Below are positions 9,698 through 18,856 of a stretch of DNA of 64,000 nt, piece by piece. Every line of letters starts with the position of its first letter. Position 1 is the first letter of the stretch. The stretch lies in NCBI GenBank assembly GCA_002840555.1, contig PHBJ01000001.1, positions 124,001-188,000 on the forward strand. Reading direction: 5' to 3'. This stretch comes from Deltaproteobacteria bacterium HGW-Deltaproteobacteria-13. Lineage in GTDB: Bacteria; Desulfobacterota; Syntrophia; Syntrophales; Smithellaceae. The position numbers and the translations under genes were made by a program. The notes under the pieces are model-generated. The model did no database searches. It was not told where the DNA came from and was given only the letters and a program-made list of their open reading frames with translations.

Positions 9698-11110
9698 TTA
9701 GATGTTGATCTGTCTCAGCCCTTCGATGAGGAAAACAAGCTCATCCTCGGTTACCGTGCGAAGATCGAAAAGAATTTCATCTTTGTCCACACGGGCGATG
9801 ATCGGCATTTCAAGCTTGCGCAGTTTTTCTTCCATCTTGGTGGCCGGCATATTTTTATTTTTGACGGCGACTAAAACGGTCGGAATCTGCTGCGTGGGCA
9901 GTGAGCCGCCTCCGGCTGCCGCGAAATCTTCCCGGATCGAAAATTTCAACTGATCGAAATTTTCATTTTGCAATTTCCGGATTAACTCTTCGGCGCGTTT
10001 TTTGACATCGGCAACGGGTTCGGTCAAAGCCTTCAACGCTCTTAATGTCTTCGGCGCCGCGGCGGTATTCAAGTAGTGCATCAAGGTGGCTTCCAGCGCG
10101 GCCAGTGTGAATTTGTCGATGCGCAGGGCGCGATTCAAGGGATTCTTTTTAATTTTCGCTAGGACTTCTTTTTTGCCGACGATGATGCCCGCCTGCGGAC
10201 CGCCCAGCAGTTTGTCGCCGCTGAAGGTGACCACATCAACACCCTTGGCCAGAGTCTCGCGCACAGTGGGTTCATGCTGGAGGCCATACAGATCAAGATC
10301 GATCAGGCAGCCGCTGCCCAGATCATCCATGACCGGGATGCCGCGGCTTTTCCCCAAAGCGGCCAGCGATTCGATATCCGCTTCTTCGGTAAATCCTACA
10401 ATACGGTAATTGCTGGTGTGCACTTTCATAATCAGGCCCGTTTTATCGCTGATAGCCTTTTCGTAATCGCCGAGGCGCGTGCGGTTGGTTGTTCCCACTT
10501 CGCGAAGTTTGGTCGCGCTTTTGTGCATGATTTCCGGGATGCGGAATTCGCCGCCGATTTCGATGAGCTCGCCTCGCGATACGATCGCTTCTTTTTTCTC
10601 GGCCAGGGCATTGAGCACCAGCAAAACCGCCGCCGCGTTGTTGTTGACGATTAACGCGTCTTCGGCTCCGGTGAGAGCGCAAATTAACGAGCTGACGTGA
10701 TCATAACGCTGACCGCGTTCACCCTTAACCAGATCATACTCCAGATTGGAGTAGCCTCTGCCCACTTCCATAATTCTTTCCAGGGCTTCGGGGCAAAGCG
10801 GCGCGCGTCCCAGATTGGTGTGCAGAATGACGCCGGTGGCGTTGACAACGCGGCGCAGACTGTAGCGGTATAATCCCCTGATTGATTTTTCCACCTCTTT
10901 GGCGACGGCGGCCGTGTCGGGGCTGAATTCCGAAGGCAGCTTCTTTTTGACATTGACGATTTTATCTCTTAAGTCCTGCACAACCTTGCGGCAGGTTTCC
11001 TTGACGATTTCATGCGGCGCCAGATCATAAATATTCTGCCGCTCCAGAATCAGAAGAATTTCGTCAATTTTCGGCAGCTTTTTCAACATTTCTTTTCGTA
11101 GATCGTCCAT
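9698..11110 (-). CDS. selA: L-seryl-tRNA(Sec) selenium transferase
   Basis: SelA is a PLP enzyme that converts seryl-tRNA(Sec) to selenocysteinyl-tRNA(Sec) using selenophosphate. The 470-residue protein has the family N-terminal domain (about 1-85), then VVNATGVILHTNLGRAPL and YSNLEYDLVKGERGQRY. The PLP-binding segment TFSGDKLLGGPQAG puts the Schiff-base lysine at K300. Length is typical. Its presence means the organism makes selenoproteins, usually formate dehydrogenases or hydrogenases in such anaerobes. Neither selB, selC nor selD is in the window, and none of the genes here shows an obvious in-frame UGA. Confidence 0.96.
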   Translation of the reverse strand: MDDLRKEMLKKLPKIDEILLILERQNIYDLAPHEIVKETCRKVVQDLRDKIVNVKKKLPSEFSPDTAAVAKEVEKSIRGLYRYSLRRVVNATGVILHTNLGRAPLCPEALERIMEVGRGYSNLEYDLVKGERGQRYDHVSSLICALTGAEDALIVNNNAAAVLLVLNALAEKKEAIVSRGELIEIGGEFRIPEIMHKSATKLREVGTTNRTRLGDYEKAISDKTGLIMKVHTSNYRIVGFTEEADIESLAALGKSRGIPVMDDLGSGCLIDLDLYGLQHEPTVRETLAKGVDVVTFSGDKLLGGPQAGIIVGKKEVLAKIKKNPLNRALRIDKFTLAALEATLMHYLNTAAAPKTLRALKALTEPVADVKKRAEELIRKLQNENFDQLKFSIREDFAAAGGGSLPTQQIPTVLVAVKNKNMPATKMEEKLRKLEMPIIARVDKDEILFDLRTVTEDELVFLIEGLRQINI

Positions 11111-11156
11111 AAATACCCTCTTTTGATATCAAATCAATTCTTCGCGTTTTTTTGTC

Positions 11157-11230
11157 TTTGTCATTACCCGGCTTGACCGGGTAATCCAGTATTATTACTT
11201 CCTGGATGCCGGATCAAGTCCGGCATGACA
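11157..11230. repeat. Two dispersed hairpin repeats with CTTGA/TCAAG loops
   Basis: The first hairpin has arms ATTACCCGG (11163-11171) and CCGGGTAAT (11177-11185) around CTTGA. The second has ATGCCGGA (11206-11213) and TCCGGCAT (11219-11226) around TCAAG. Between and outside the stems are the family flanks TGTCATT/ATCCAG and CTGGAT/ATGACA. They sit between the radical SAM gene and selA. Confidence 0.8.
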
Positions 11231-11243
11231 GAGGTATAGTATT

Positions 11244-12494
11244 TCAAATAATCTTCGCCTGTTTGCGGCAATAATCGCGGAAATTATTTACGGCGATAAA
11301 AAATTCTCTCATCATGATTACCCAGAGGTAGCGGCCGTAAGGCGTTAAATGCAGATAGGGAGGAAAATAACGAAAAGCTCTGACGATTTCGAAAGCCGCT
11401 ATTTCCTTCCACATGGTTTTTAAAAATTGGCCGTCATATTTTTTCTGCAGAGCCTCGATATCCAGTTTTGTGCTGAATAATTTCATCATAAAATCATAAC
11501 TCATCTGATCGCGCAGATCAAACTTGCGGGAAGCCTGCAGAGGCAGTTTCCCCTGCTCCAGGGTATCGATATATTTCGCGATGTCAAAAGTATTGGAGTA
11601 ACAGGTTCCGCGCAGATAGCCGATAGCGCCGCTGCCCAGGCCCGCGTATTCGTCGTAATCCACAACATATTCATCAATCAGGGTCTTTTTGCGGGAAAAG
11701 CACCAGGCTGAAGAAAAATCATAATTTTTCTCCAGACGCCTTACGATCAGTTCGTATAATTTTTGTTCGCGTCTAAAATCAACCACACCAACGGTTTTTC
11801 CCATTATCTCCTGCGTTAAGGCGGAAATCATCAGGGGGTAAAAGGTCACTTGATCCATGTTTAAATTAAGCAGAGCGGCCAAATCTGCATCGAGCATTTC
11901 GGCTGTTTGCCCGGGGAAATTAAAAATCATATCGGCATTTAAGGTATCAAAACAGCCTTGCGTGTTTTTAAGCCGTTCCACAATAATTTCGCCCGAACCG
12001 TATTTATCATAACGTCCGATTTTTTTAAGCAGGTTATCATCAAAGGTTTGAACTCCCACGGAAAGTCTTTTGACGCCACTTTGCTGTAAGATTTCAATAT
12101 TCTTATGATTTAAATGATTAGGATTTGTTTCCACGGATATGTCAGTAAGCGAAAAAATTTCCCGCGCCAGATTCAGCGTTTGGGCCAGTTCATCAATGAG
12201 CACGGTCGGGGTGCCGCCGCCGACATAGATCCCTTTGAATTTATATCCTTTTTCCTGATAAATCTTAATTTCCCGGCGCAGCGCTTTAAAGTATTTCCGG
12301 GTAAGCGGTTCTTCAAAGGTTATCCGGTGAAAGGAGCAGTACGGACAAAGTTCCTCACAAAAAGGAATATGCATATAGAGGAGCCGCTGTTTTTCATCGC
12401 TGCATGACGGCATTTCCGGCAAAAGCCCTTCTTCAAACTTAAGCGAACGGGCAAACTCCCGTTTTGTTATTTTGGTGACGATTTGGTTAATCAA
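11244..12494 (-). CDS. HemN-like radical SAM protein (coproporphyrinogen III oxidase family)
   Basis: The 416-residue protein has the radical SAM cysteine motif in PFCEELCPYCSF (C-x3-C-x2-C), followed by the SAM-binding GGTPT and VETNPNHL segments. This is the HemN/HemW pattern. HemN makes protoporphyrinogen anaerobically, HemW is a haem chaperone, and related ChuW/HutW proteins open haem. The C-terminus (AFRYFPPYLHLTPYGRYL) is not the usual HemN tail, so I do not assign one of these functions. The start is TTG at 12494, chosen because AAGGA precedes it by six bases and the alternative ATGs are inside the conserved domain. Confidence 0.75.
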   Translation of the reverse strand: MINQIVTKITKREFARSLKFEEGLLPEMPSCSDEKQRLLYMHIPFCEELCPYCSFHRITFEEPLTRKYFKALRREIKIYQEKGYKFKGIYVGGGTPTVLIDELAQTLNLAREIFSLTDISVETNPNHLNHKNIEILQQSGVKRLSVGVQTFDDNLLKKIGRYDKYGSGEIIVERLKNTQGCFDTLNADMIFNFPGQTAEMLDADLAALLNLNMDQVTFYPLMISALTQEIMGKTVGVVDFRREQKLYELIVRRLEKNYDFSSAWCFSRKKTLIDEYVVDYDEYAGLGSGAIGYLRGTCYSNTFDIAKYIDTLEQGKLPLQASRKFDLRDQMSYDFMMKLFSTKLDIEALQKKYDGQFLKTMWKEIAAFEIVRAFRYFPPYLHLTPYGRYLWVIMMREFFIAVNNFRDYCRKQAKII

Positions 12495-12552
12495 AATAAA
12501 TCCTTAGTGTTTATATTAATTAGTGCATATTATAACATTTCGATTTCAAAGG

Positions 12553-12655
12553 ATAACGAGGCGGCAATGAGGAGGCGCCGGAAGCGTATAGTACCATACG
12601 TTGTAGAAGCCGACGACGCAGCCAACAAAGTTAGCCGAAGAAAGCGAATCGTTAT
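12553..12655. other. Candidate structured element upstream of def
   Basis: The segment is closed by the 7-bp inverted repeat ATAACGA (12553-12559) and TCGTTAT (12649-12655). Inside are a near-palindrome CGTATAGTACCATACG (12585-12600), GGCGCC, and a hairpin-like GCCAAC-AAA-GTTAGC (12621-12635). Its base composition differs from the AT-rich flanks. A 60-codon frame crosses it but gives an unlikely arginine-rich peptide. It could be a structured leader RNA or a small dispersed repeat; the sequence does not decide. Confidence 0.4.
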
Positions 12656-12757
12656 TGTTGTTTAGCAAAATATATATGTTTATTGCAAGCTACAATTCCT
12701 TGAAATAACGAAGAATAGGTGGTAAATGGCTCAAAAATAATTTTTCGGTGATGTTTT

Positions 12758-13318
12758 ATGTCCTCCAAAAGAGTTTTAACACTATGGAATGATGAGGGAG
12801 AAAACCCCAAGGATATTTCTATCCTGAGAAAGAAATCCGTTGACTTGCCTGTGCCTTTGGATAAGGAATCACGGGAAATAATTCAAACATTAATAGATTC
12901 TTTTCTGGAAAAAGATGATGCTGTGGGGCTTGCCGCGCCGCAAATCGGCATTAACAAAAGAGTAATTGTTTTCCGTAATAAAGGCTTTGAAGGAAAGGGC
13001 CGGATAAAAAATGCCGACGATTTCGAAGTATTGGTCAATCCACGGATAAACCAGATGCGCGGCGAGCTTGTATCGATGGCCGAGGGGTGCCTTTCATGTC
13101 CCGAAATTCAGGTGGAGATAAGCCGCTTCCCCGAAATTAAAGTGCGCGCCGTAGATGCCAAAGGCGAAAAAGTTAACAAAAAATATCTGGATTATGTCGC
13201 CCGTGTTATTCAGCATGAGGTTGACCATCTGGATGGCAAACTGATTGTTGATTACGGAGGCGATATTTATTATCCCAAGAGCAAACAACTCTTTTTTGAA
13301 AAGCTTTTTAAATATTAA
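12758..13318 (+). CDS. def: Peptide deformylase
   Basis: Removes the formyl group from the N-terminal methionine of new proteins, using a metal ion. All three family motifs are present: GLAAPQ (57-62), EGCLS (109-113, metal ligand C111), and QHEVDHLDG (152-160, ligands H153 and H157 with the catalytic E154). The 186 residues are usual for the family, with a slightly long N-terminus. It is followed after 45 bases by gcvT in the same direction, so the two may be cotranscribed; the functional link, if any, is one-carbon metabolism. Confidence 0.96.
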   Translation: MSSKRVLTLWNDEGENPKDISILRKKSVDLPVPLDKESREIIQTLIDSFLEKDDAVGLAAPQIGINKRVIVFRNKGFEGKGRIKNADDFEVLVNPRINQMRGELVSMAEGCLSCPEIQVEISRFPEIKVRAVDAKGEKVNKKYLDYVARVIQHEVDHLDGKLIVDYGGDIYYPKSKQLFFEKLFKY

Positions 13319-13363
13319 TCTGCCTGCTGCTGGACTATAAATACGGATATGGGGTGAAACAAA

Positions 13364-14455
13364 TTGAAAAAAACACCATTATATGAAAAGCATGTTGCTC
13401 TGAATGCCAAAATAATTGATTTTGGCGGCTGGGCCATGCCTGTGCAATACACCAATGTTATTGATGAACACAGGACAACCAGAAGCGCAGCCGGTCTTTT
13501 TGACATCTGCCACATGGGGGAGATTGAAGTTAAAGGGCCGCAGGCGCTTGATCTTTTACAACTGGTTTTGACCAGAAATTTAGCGGATCAAGCCACCGGT
13601 CAGGTCAAACTGTCCGCTCTGCTCAATGAAGAAGGCGGTGTTATCGACGATTTAACCGTGTACAAAATGGATGAAAATTCCTATCTGCTGGTAACCAATG
13701 CCACGCCCAGGGAACGCGACTGGCAATGGATCAAAGCAATTCGCGATGCGGAAAAATTCGATTGCGATTTAAAAGATATCAGCGATAATACGGGTAAACT
13801 TGATTTGCAGGGTCCCCGCTCCGAAGAAATTTTACAGAAGCTGACAGAGGCTGATCTGAAAACGATGCGTTTCTATCATTTTTGCAAATCCCATGTCGCC
13901 GGATTTCCGGCAATTATTTCCCGCAGCGGTTACACGGGAGAAGACGGATTTGAGATTTATGCCGAAAGTAATGTGATTGGCGAAATCTGGGATAAAGTAA
14001 TGGCGGCAGGAGTTCCCTTGGGCATGAAACCTGCGGGATTGGGCGCTCGCGACACGTTGCGCCTGGAGGGGGGCATGATGCTCAACGGTCAGGATATGGA
14101 CGAATCGGTCAGTCCGCTGGAAGTGCCTTATAGCTGGATCGTTGATGCGCATAAAGAATTTATCGGCTCTGCCGCACTCAGGGCAAAACAAAATTCCGGA
14201 ATCAGGAAAAAGCTGGTTGGATTGGAAATGACCGGACGCGGCATAGCCCGCCACGGTTACAAAGTTTTTTTCAAAACTCAGGAAATCGGTGTTGTGACTT
14301 CCGGAACCTTTTCGCCCACCTTGAACAAAGCAATCGGTTTGGCGTTTATAAATATTGATTTCAGCGCGCCGGATACGCAAATAGAAGTTGCCATTCGCGA
14401 TACAATGGCTATGGCAAAAATCGTTAAGCTCCCTTTTTATAAACGGTCAAAATAA
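13364..14455 (+). CDS. gcvT: Glycine cleavage system T protein (aminomethyltransferase)
   Basis: GcvT takes the methylamine group from lipoyl-H protein, releases ammonia and forms 5,10-methylene-tetrahydrofolate. The 363 residues match the family throughout: KKTPLYEKHVALNAKIIDFGGWAMPVQY, the ICHMGEIEVKGPQAL turn, SRSGYTGEDGFEIY, and GLGARDTLRLEGGMMLNGQDMDE. The start is TTG at 13364: GGGGTG lies eight bases upstream, and KKTPLYE is the normal N-terminus of the family. It leads the gcvT-H-PA-PB-lipA cluster; gcvH follows after 18 bases. Confidence 0.97.
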   Translation: MKKTPLYEKHVALNAKIIDFGGWAMPVQYTNVIDEHRTTRSAAGLFDICHMGEIEVKGPQALDLLQLVLTRNLADQATGQVKLSALLNEEGGVIDDLTVYKMDENSYLLVTNATPRERDWQWIKAIRDAEKFDCDLKDISDNTGKLDLQGPRSEEILQKLTEADLKTMRFYHFCKSHVAGFPAIISRSGYTGEDGFEIYAESNVIGEIWDKVMAAGVPLGMKPAGLGARDTLRLEGGMMLNGQDMDESVSPLEVPYSWIVDAHKEFIGSAALRAKQNSGIRKKLVGLEMTGRGIARHGYKVFFKTQEIGVVTSGTFSPTLNKAIGLAFINIDFSAPDTQIEVAIRDTMAMAKIVKLPFYKRSK

Positions 14456-14473
14456 TATTGAAGGAGGGACATT

Positions 14474-14872
14474 ATGTCCAAACAAAATCCGAAAGACAGG
14501 CTGTATTCCCGAGAGCATGAATGGGTCGTGTACTATGAAGATGGAACAGCAACAATCGGCATAACGGATTATGCTCAGGAAATGCTCACGGATATTGTCT
14601 TTGTCGACTTGCCCGAAATCGGAAGAAAAGTTGTCAAAAAGGCTACGGTGGCTGTTGTCGAATCGGTAAAGTCCGTATCCGATGTTTTTGCCCCTGTGAG
14701 CGGTGAAGTCATTGATGTCAATACAGCGCTGGAAGAAACACCGGAGTTGATCAATCAGGATGCTTTCGGTGAGGGCTGGATTGTGAGAATGCGCCTGTCC
14801 AATCCGGAAGAACTCGATATGCTGCTTGCCGCGGCGGATTATGATGAAATGCTGAAAGAGGAAAAACACTAA
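14474..14872 (+). CDS. gcvH: Glycine cleavage system H protein
   Basis: GcvH is the lipoylated shuttle that carries the aminomethyl group between the P, T and L proteins. The lipoyl lysine is K66 in VAVVESVKSVSDVFAPVSG, and the N-terminal YSREHEWVVYYEDGTATIGITDYAQ is typical. The length of 132 is normal. GAAGGAGGG precedes the ATG. The downstream lipA can make the lipoyl group on this protein. Confidence 0.97.
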   Translation: MSKQNPKDRLYSREHEWVVYYEDGTATIGITDYAQEMLTDIVFVDLPEIGRKVVKKATVAVVESVKSVSDVFAPVSGEVIDVNTALEETPELINQDAFGEGWIVRMRLSNPEELDMLLAAADYDEMLKEEKH

Positions 14873-14874
14873 AG

Positions 14875-16203
14875 ATGGATTATTGCCCTCACACCAGCGA
14901 AGACATAGAACAAATGCAGGCGGCGATCGGCGTTGCCGGCATTGACGAACTTTTTGCCGATATTCCCGAAAAATTCAGATTAAAGCAGATGCCGGATATT
15001 CCCGCCGCCTTATCCGAACAGGAAACCGTCTCTGTTATGAGCGATCTTGCCGGGAAAAATAAATTGCCGCAATTCACTTTAACGGGAGCGGGAGCCTATC
15101 ATCACTTTATTCCGGCTGTTGTCGGACATATCACGGGACGCGCGGAATTTTATACAGCCTACACGCCTTATCAGGCCGAAATCAGTCAGGGGCTTCTTCA
15201 GGCGATCTACGAATACCAGACCATGATTGCCCATCTTACCGGCACTGAAATTGCCAATGCTTCGATGTATGACGGCGCTTCCGCGATGGCTGAAGCCGCT
15301 GTGCTCTGTGCGAAAATGTCCGGCAGAAATAAAATCATCGTTGCCCGTTCGGTGCATCCCGAATATCGTCAGGTTTTACGAACATATTCGTGGGCTAACG
15401 GCTATACGGTTGTGGAACTGCCGTATGCTCCGTCCGGCCAAATTGATTTAGAATCTTTGCAAAGAAAACTTGATGATCAGGTTGCCGCCGTGCTGGTGCA
15501 AAGCCCGAATTTCTTCGGCGTCATTGAAGACATTGCGCCGGTTGCGGACGCTGTTCATAACAAAGGAGCGCTGCTCGTTGCCGGTTTTACCGACGGCACT
15601 TCTCTGGGCATTCTCAAGCCCGCGGGAGCTGCGGGCGCGGATTTTGTCGTGGGAGAAGGCCAGAGTTTCGGCAACCCTCTTAATTACGGCGGGCCTTACC
15701 TGGGAATTTTCGCCGCAAAAGAAAAATTCATGCGCCGGATACCCGGAAGACTTGTCGGCGCGACGGTGGATAAAAACGGCCGGCGCGGATTTGTGCTGAC
15801 TCTGCAAACACGTGAACAGCATATCCGCCGGGAAAAAGCGACTTCCAATATCTGTTCGAACGAAGCGCTCTGCGCGCTGGCGGCGGGAGTTTATCTTGCC
15901 GCGTTGGGAAAGAATCTTAAGCGGCTTTCCGAACTGAATATTTACAAAACACAGTACTTAAAAAATAAACTATTAGGGCTTGCGGGTTGGAAAGAAGTTT
16001 TTTCCTCGCCTGTTTATAATGAATTTGTTCTGCGCTGTCCCGATTCAAAAAAGGTGAATGAGAAATTGAAAAATGAAGGAATCACCGGCGGCTATGACCT
16101 GCAAAAAAATTATCCGGAACTGGAAAATTCCCTGCTGTTTTGCGCTACGGAAATGATTTCCAAAGAAGATATGGATAAGGTTGCTGACATCCTGAAACGG
16201 TAG
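14875..16203 (+). CDS. gcvPA: Glycine dehydrogenase (decarboxylating) subunit 1
   Basis: This is the N-terminal half of the split P protein, the form found in many anaerobes and archaea. The 442 residues include the family text MDYCPHTSEDIEQMQAAIGV, the PAVVGHI/YTPYQAEISQGLLQAIYEYQT block and the ANASMYDGASAMAEAA helix. It lacks the PLP lysine, which is in subunit 2, and pairs with that subunit to decarboxylate glycine. It starts two bases after the gcvH stop. Confidence 0.96.
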   Translation: MDYCPHTSEDIEQMQAAIGVAGIDELFADIPEKFRLKQMPDIPAALSEQETVSVMSDLAGKNKLPQFTLTGAGAYHHFIPAVVGHITGRAEFYTAYTPYQAEISQGLLQAIYEYQTMIAHLTGTEIANASMYDGASAMAEAAVLCAKMSGRNKIIVARSVHPEYRQVLRTYSWANGYTVVELPYAPSGQIDLESLQRKLDDQVAAVLVQSPNFFGVIEDIAPVADAVHNKGALLVAGFTDGTSLGILKPAGAAGADFVVGEGQSFGNPLNYGGPYLGIFAAKEKFMRRIPGRLVGATVDKNGRRGFVLTLQTREQHIRREKATSNICSNEALCALAAGVYLAALGKNLKRLSELNIYKTQYLKNKLLGLAGWKEVFSSPVYNEFVLRCPDSKKVNEKLKNEGITGGYDLQKNYPELENSLLFCATEMISKEDMDKVADILKR

Positions 16204-16245
16204 TTTACACCTTTTGCCCCTCCCTGGTGGGCAAAAAAGAAAGTT

Positions 16246-16333
16246 CCCTCTCCCTTGAAGGGAGAGGGGTAGGGAGAGGGTGATATTTGCGAATGTTTCA
16301 CCCTCCCTCTGTCCCTCCCCTCAAGGGAGGGAC
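16246..16333. repeat. GA-rich hairpin repeats, CCCTCTCCC...GGGAGAGGG family
   Basis: Two hairpins lie between gcvPA and gcvPB. One has arms CCCTCTCCC and GGGAGAGGG (16246-16268). The other has GTCCCTCCC (16311-16319) and GGGAGGGAC (16325-16333) around CTCAA. Just upstream, TTTTGCCC (16212-16219) and GGGCAAAA (16229-16236) can form a third. Related copies are at 17821 and 40487. The elements would be transcribed inside the gcv operon and could affect relative expression of gcvPB. Confidence 0.75.
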
Positions 16334-16363
16334 AGATTAAATTGGAATGACGAAGAGGTTAAC

Positions 16364-17806
16364 ATGGAATTGATATTTGAAATAAGCAAACACGGACGCA
16401 GCACCGCGGATGTACCCGCAAGCGATGTGCCGGCTTTTAATATTGGAGATGCAATCGGCAGTAAATATCTGCGCGACGATCTTGATCTGCCGGAAGTTGC
16501 CGAGATTGATTTAATCAGGCATTACACCAATTTGTCGCGGCGGAATTTCGGCGTTGATCTGGGCTTTTATCCTCTGGGGTCCTGCACGATGAAATATAAT
16601 CCGAAAGTTAACGAGAATGTCGCATTACTCCCCGGCTTTACCGGATTGCACCCCTATGCCGATGCTGAATCCGCTCAGGGGAATCTGCAGCTGATTGACG
16701 AAATGCAAAAATATTTATGCGGCATTTTCGGTATGGCGGAGTTTACCCTGCAGCCGGCGGCCGGCGCGCATGGCGAGCTGACCGGTGTCATGATGATTAA
16801 AAAATATTTCGAAAAGAAAGGGCAAAAGCGCCGGATTATTCTGATACCCGACGCCGCTCACGGAACCAATCCGGCATCCAGCGCGCTTTGCGGATTTGAG
16901 GTTGTGGAACTCCGTTCCAACAGCGAAGGTGGAGTCGATATCGAACATCTGCAATCTCTTATGACGGAAGATGTGGCTGCTTTGATGCTGACGAATCCCA
17001 ACACGCTGGGATTGTTTGAACGCAACATTGAAAAAGTTGCGCAAATCATTCATGAGAAAGGCGGTCTGCTTTATGGCGACGGCGCCAACGCCAACGCTTT
17101 TATGGGCAAAGTAAGACCCGGCGATCTGGGCTTCGATGTCATTCAACTCAATCTGCACAAAACATTTTCCACACCGCATGGCGGCGGAGGACCGGGCAGC
17201 GGTCCGGTAGGCGTGGCCAAAGCGCTTGTTGATTTTCTGCCCGTACCCCGCGTTGTCAAAGCCGATGATAAATATAAATGGTCGGGAAAATTTCCCGACA
17301 GCATCGGCCGTGTTCGCTCATTTTACGGAAATTTCAATGTGATCGTAAAGGCCTATACGTATATTCGATCTCTCGGCGCTGAAGGTTTGAAACGCGCCAC
17401 CGAGATGGCTGTGCTTAATGCCAACTACATCAAGGAAATACTAAAACCCTACTATGATTTGCCTTATGATCGCGGCTGCATGCACGAGTGTGTTTTTTCC
17501 GGCACCAGACAGGTTTCGGAAAGCGGCGTGCATACGAGTGATATTGCCAAGAGACTGATTGATTACGGTTATCACCCGCCGACCATTTATTTCCCGTTGA
17601 TTGTGCACGAAGCCATCATGATCGAACCGACCGAGACGGAAAGCAAGGAAACTCTGGATACCTTCTGTGATGCCATGATTGCCATCGCCCGTGAGGCCAA
17701 AGAAAATCCTGACGGTGTGAAGTGCGCGCCGGTGACGACGCCGGTCACCCGGTTGGATGAAGTGCTGGCCGCCCGCAAACCGGATGTCTGCTGGAAAAGA
17801 TCATAA
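16364..17806 (+). CDS. gcvPB: Glycine dehydrogenase (decarboxylating) subunit 2
   Basis: C-terminal half of the P protein, with the PLP lysine in [21 protein letters not shown] (lysine near residue 266). Other blocks are [27 protein letters not shown] near the start, and [10 protein letters not shown]. The 480 residues are standard. I start at the ATG at 16364 with AGAGG upstream; the longer frame from 16280 runs through the hairpin repeats and is not protein-like. With subunit 1 it releases CO2 from glycine and loads the aminomethyl group on GcvH. Confidence 0.96.
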   Translation: MELIFEISKHGRSTADVPASDVPAFNIGDAIGSKYLRDDLDLPEVAEIDLIRHYTNLSRRNFGVDLGFYPLGSCTMKYNPKVNENVALLPGFTGLHPYADAESAQGNLQLIDEMQKYLCGIFGMAEFTLQPAAGAHGELTGVMMIKKYFEKKGQKRRIILIPDAAHGTNPASSALCGFEVVELRSNSEGGVDIEHLQSLMTEDVAALMLTNPNTLGLFERNIEKVAQIIHEKGGLLYGDGANANAFMGKVRPGDLGFDVIQLNLHKTFSTPHGGGGPGSGPVGVAKALVDFLPVPRVVKADDKYKWSGKFPDSIGRVRSFYGNFNVIVKAYTYIRSLGAEGLKRATEMAVLNANYIKEILKPYYDLPYDRGCMHECVFSGTRQVSESGVHTSDIAKRLIDYGYHPPTIYFPLIVHEAIMIEPTETESKETLDTFCDAMIAIAREAKENPDGVKCAPVTTPVTRLDEVLAARKPDVCWKRS

Positions 17807-17820
17807 TTCTTCCGTTTATC

Positions 17821-17842
17821 CCTCGCCCTTGAGGGGAGAGGG
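17821..17842. repeat. GA-rich hairpin repeat between gcvPB and lipA
   Basis: An imperfect hairpin of the CCTCGCCC-TTGA-GGGGAGAGG type. It belongs to the same family as the copies between gcvPA and gcvPB and at 40487. The GGGAGA at its right edge also serves as a ribosome-binding site candidate for lipA. Confidence 0.6.
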
Positions 17843-17861
17843 AAGGGAGAAAGTGATTTTT

Positions 17862-18725
17862 ATGAATGAACTTCAAAATACCAAACAACTCCTCCGCAAA
17901 CCTTCCTGGCTTAAAGTCCGCCCTCCCTATTCCAATGAATGCCGCAATATAAGATCAACGCTTGCCGGGCTTCAACTGCATACCGTTTGCCAGGAAGCGG
18001 CCTGTCCCAACATGGCCGAATGCTTTGCCTCGGGCACCGCTACCTTCCTGATCATGGGTAATATTTGCACACGCGATTGTCTGTATTGCAATGTTGAGCA
18101 CGGAAAACCGGCGGCCATTGACGAAAAAGAAATTCATCATTTGATAGACGCTGTAAAGAAAATGAAACTGGAATATGTTGTGATTACCTCCGTTACCCGG
18201 GATGATTTGCCGGACGGCGGAGCTCATGTTTTTGCCGACGTCATTGTTAAATTGAAGAAAGAAGCGCCTTCCTGCAGAATAGAAGTGCTGATTCCTGATT
18301 TTAAGGGAAATAAGACGGAGCTGGAAAAAATAATTTCCGCCGAGCCTGATGTCATCAATCACAATATGGAAGTTGTGAAACCCCTGTTCGCGCAATTGAG
18401 GCCGCAGGGCAATTACGCTGTTTCTCTGAATCTTCTGAAAAATATAAGTTCGTCTTCAATCATTTCCAAAAGCGGTTTTATGATCGGCTTCGGTGAGATC
18501 CGCGAAGATATTTTGCGACTGATTGATGATCTGGCGGAGGTTTCCTGCGCGCGCCTGACCATCGGGCAGTATCAGCAGCCGACGCTGAAACACTGGCCGG
18601 TGGCCAAGTACTACCACCCGGATGAATTTGCCGAGTTCAGAGAAATAGCTTATCAAAAAGGTTTTCAATACGTGGAGTCCGGGCCGCTGGTGCGCAGTTC
18701 CTATCACGCGGCAGTCGCACTTTGA
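17862..18725 (+). CDS. lipA: Lipoyl synthase
   Basis: LipA is a radical SAM enzyme that inserts two sulfurs into an octanoyl group on GcvH or other lipoyl domains. Both iron-sulfur motifs are visible: the auxiliary-cluster cysteines in CQEAACPNMAEC and the radical SAM motif in CTRDCLYC. The C-terminal serine of the third cluster ligand region is in LVRSSYHA. The product has 287 residues from the ATG at 17862; upstream codons in frame run through a repeat. Its place right after gcvPB suggests it serves the H protein. Confidence 0.95.
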   Translation: MNELQNTKQLLRKPSWLKVRPPYSNECRNIRSTLAGLQLHTVCQEAACPNMAECFASGTATFLIMGNICTRDCLYCNVEHGKPAAIDEKEIHHLIDAVKKMKLEYVVITSVTRDDLPDGGAHVFADVIVKLKKEAPSCRIEVLIPDFKGNKTELEKIISAEPDVINHNMEVVKPLFAQLRPQGNYAVSLNLLKNISSSSIISKSGFMIGFGEIREDILRLIDDLAEVSCARLTIGQYQQPTLKHWPVAKYYHPDEFAEFREIAYQKGFQYVESGPLVRSSYHAAVAL

Positions 18726-18738
18726 TGATGTCTTTTCA

Positions 18739-18767
18739 TTGACATGCCAGAGTGTTTTTTCTATACT
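18739..18767 (+). promoter_or_regulatory. Sigma-70-type promoter for the CrtC-like lipoprotein
   Basis: An exact -35 TTGACA (18739-18744) and -10 TATACT (18762-18767) are separated by 17 bp. They are 14 bases after the lipA stop and 90 bases before the lipoprotein start at 18857. This indicates that the lipoprotein gene is transcribed independently of the gcv cluster. Confidence 0.8.
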
Positions 18768-18856
18768 CCTTCGATAAATATTCTAATATCAATCCGCTTT
18801 GCGGAAGTAACCGGCTTTGGATAGTTTCTTGCCCTGGCCCGGATGTGGAGGCTCTC

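Noticed and set aside
9698-11110. Selenoprotein genes near selA
   Set aside because: No in-frame UGA with a downstream SECIS-like hairpin was noticed in any gene of the window.
12553-12655. Glycine riboswitch upstream of the gcv cluster
   Set aside because: The conserved glycine-aptamer segments were not found, and the element precedes def rather than gcvT directly.
12483-12665. 60-codon ORF with arginine-rich tail
   Set aside because: It overlaps the start of the radical SAM gene and the structured element, has no clear ribosome-binding site, and its protein text is not gene-like.
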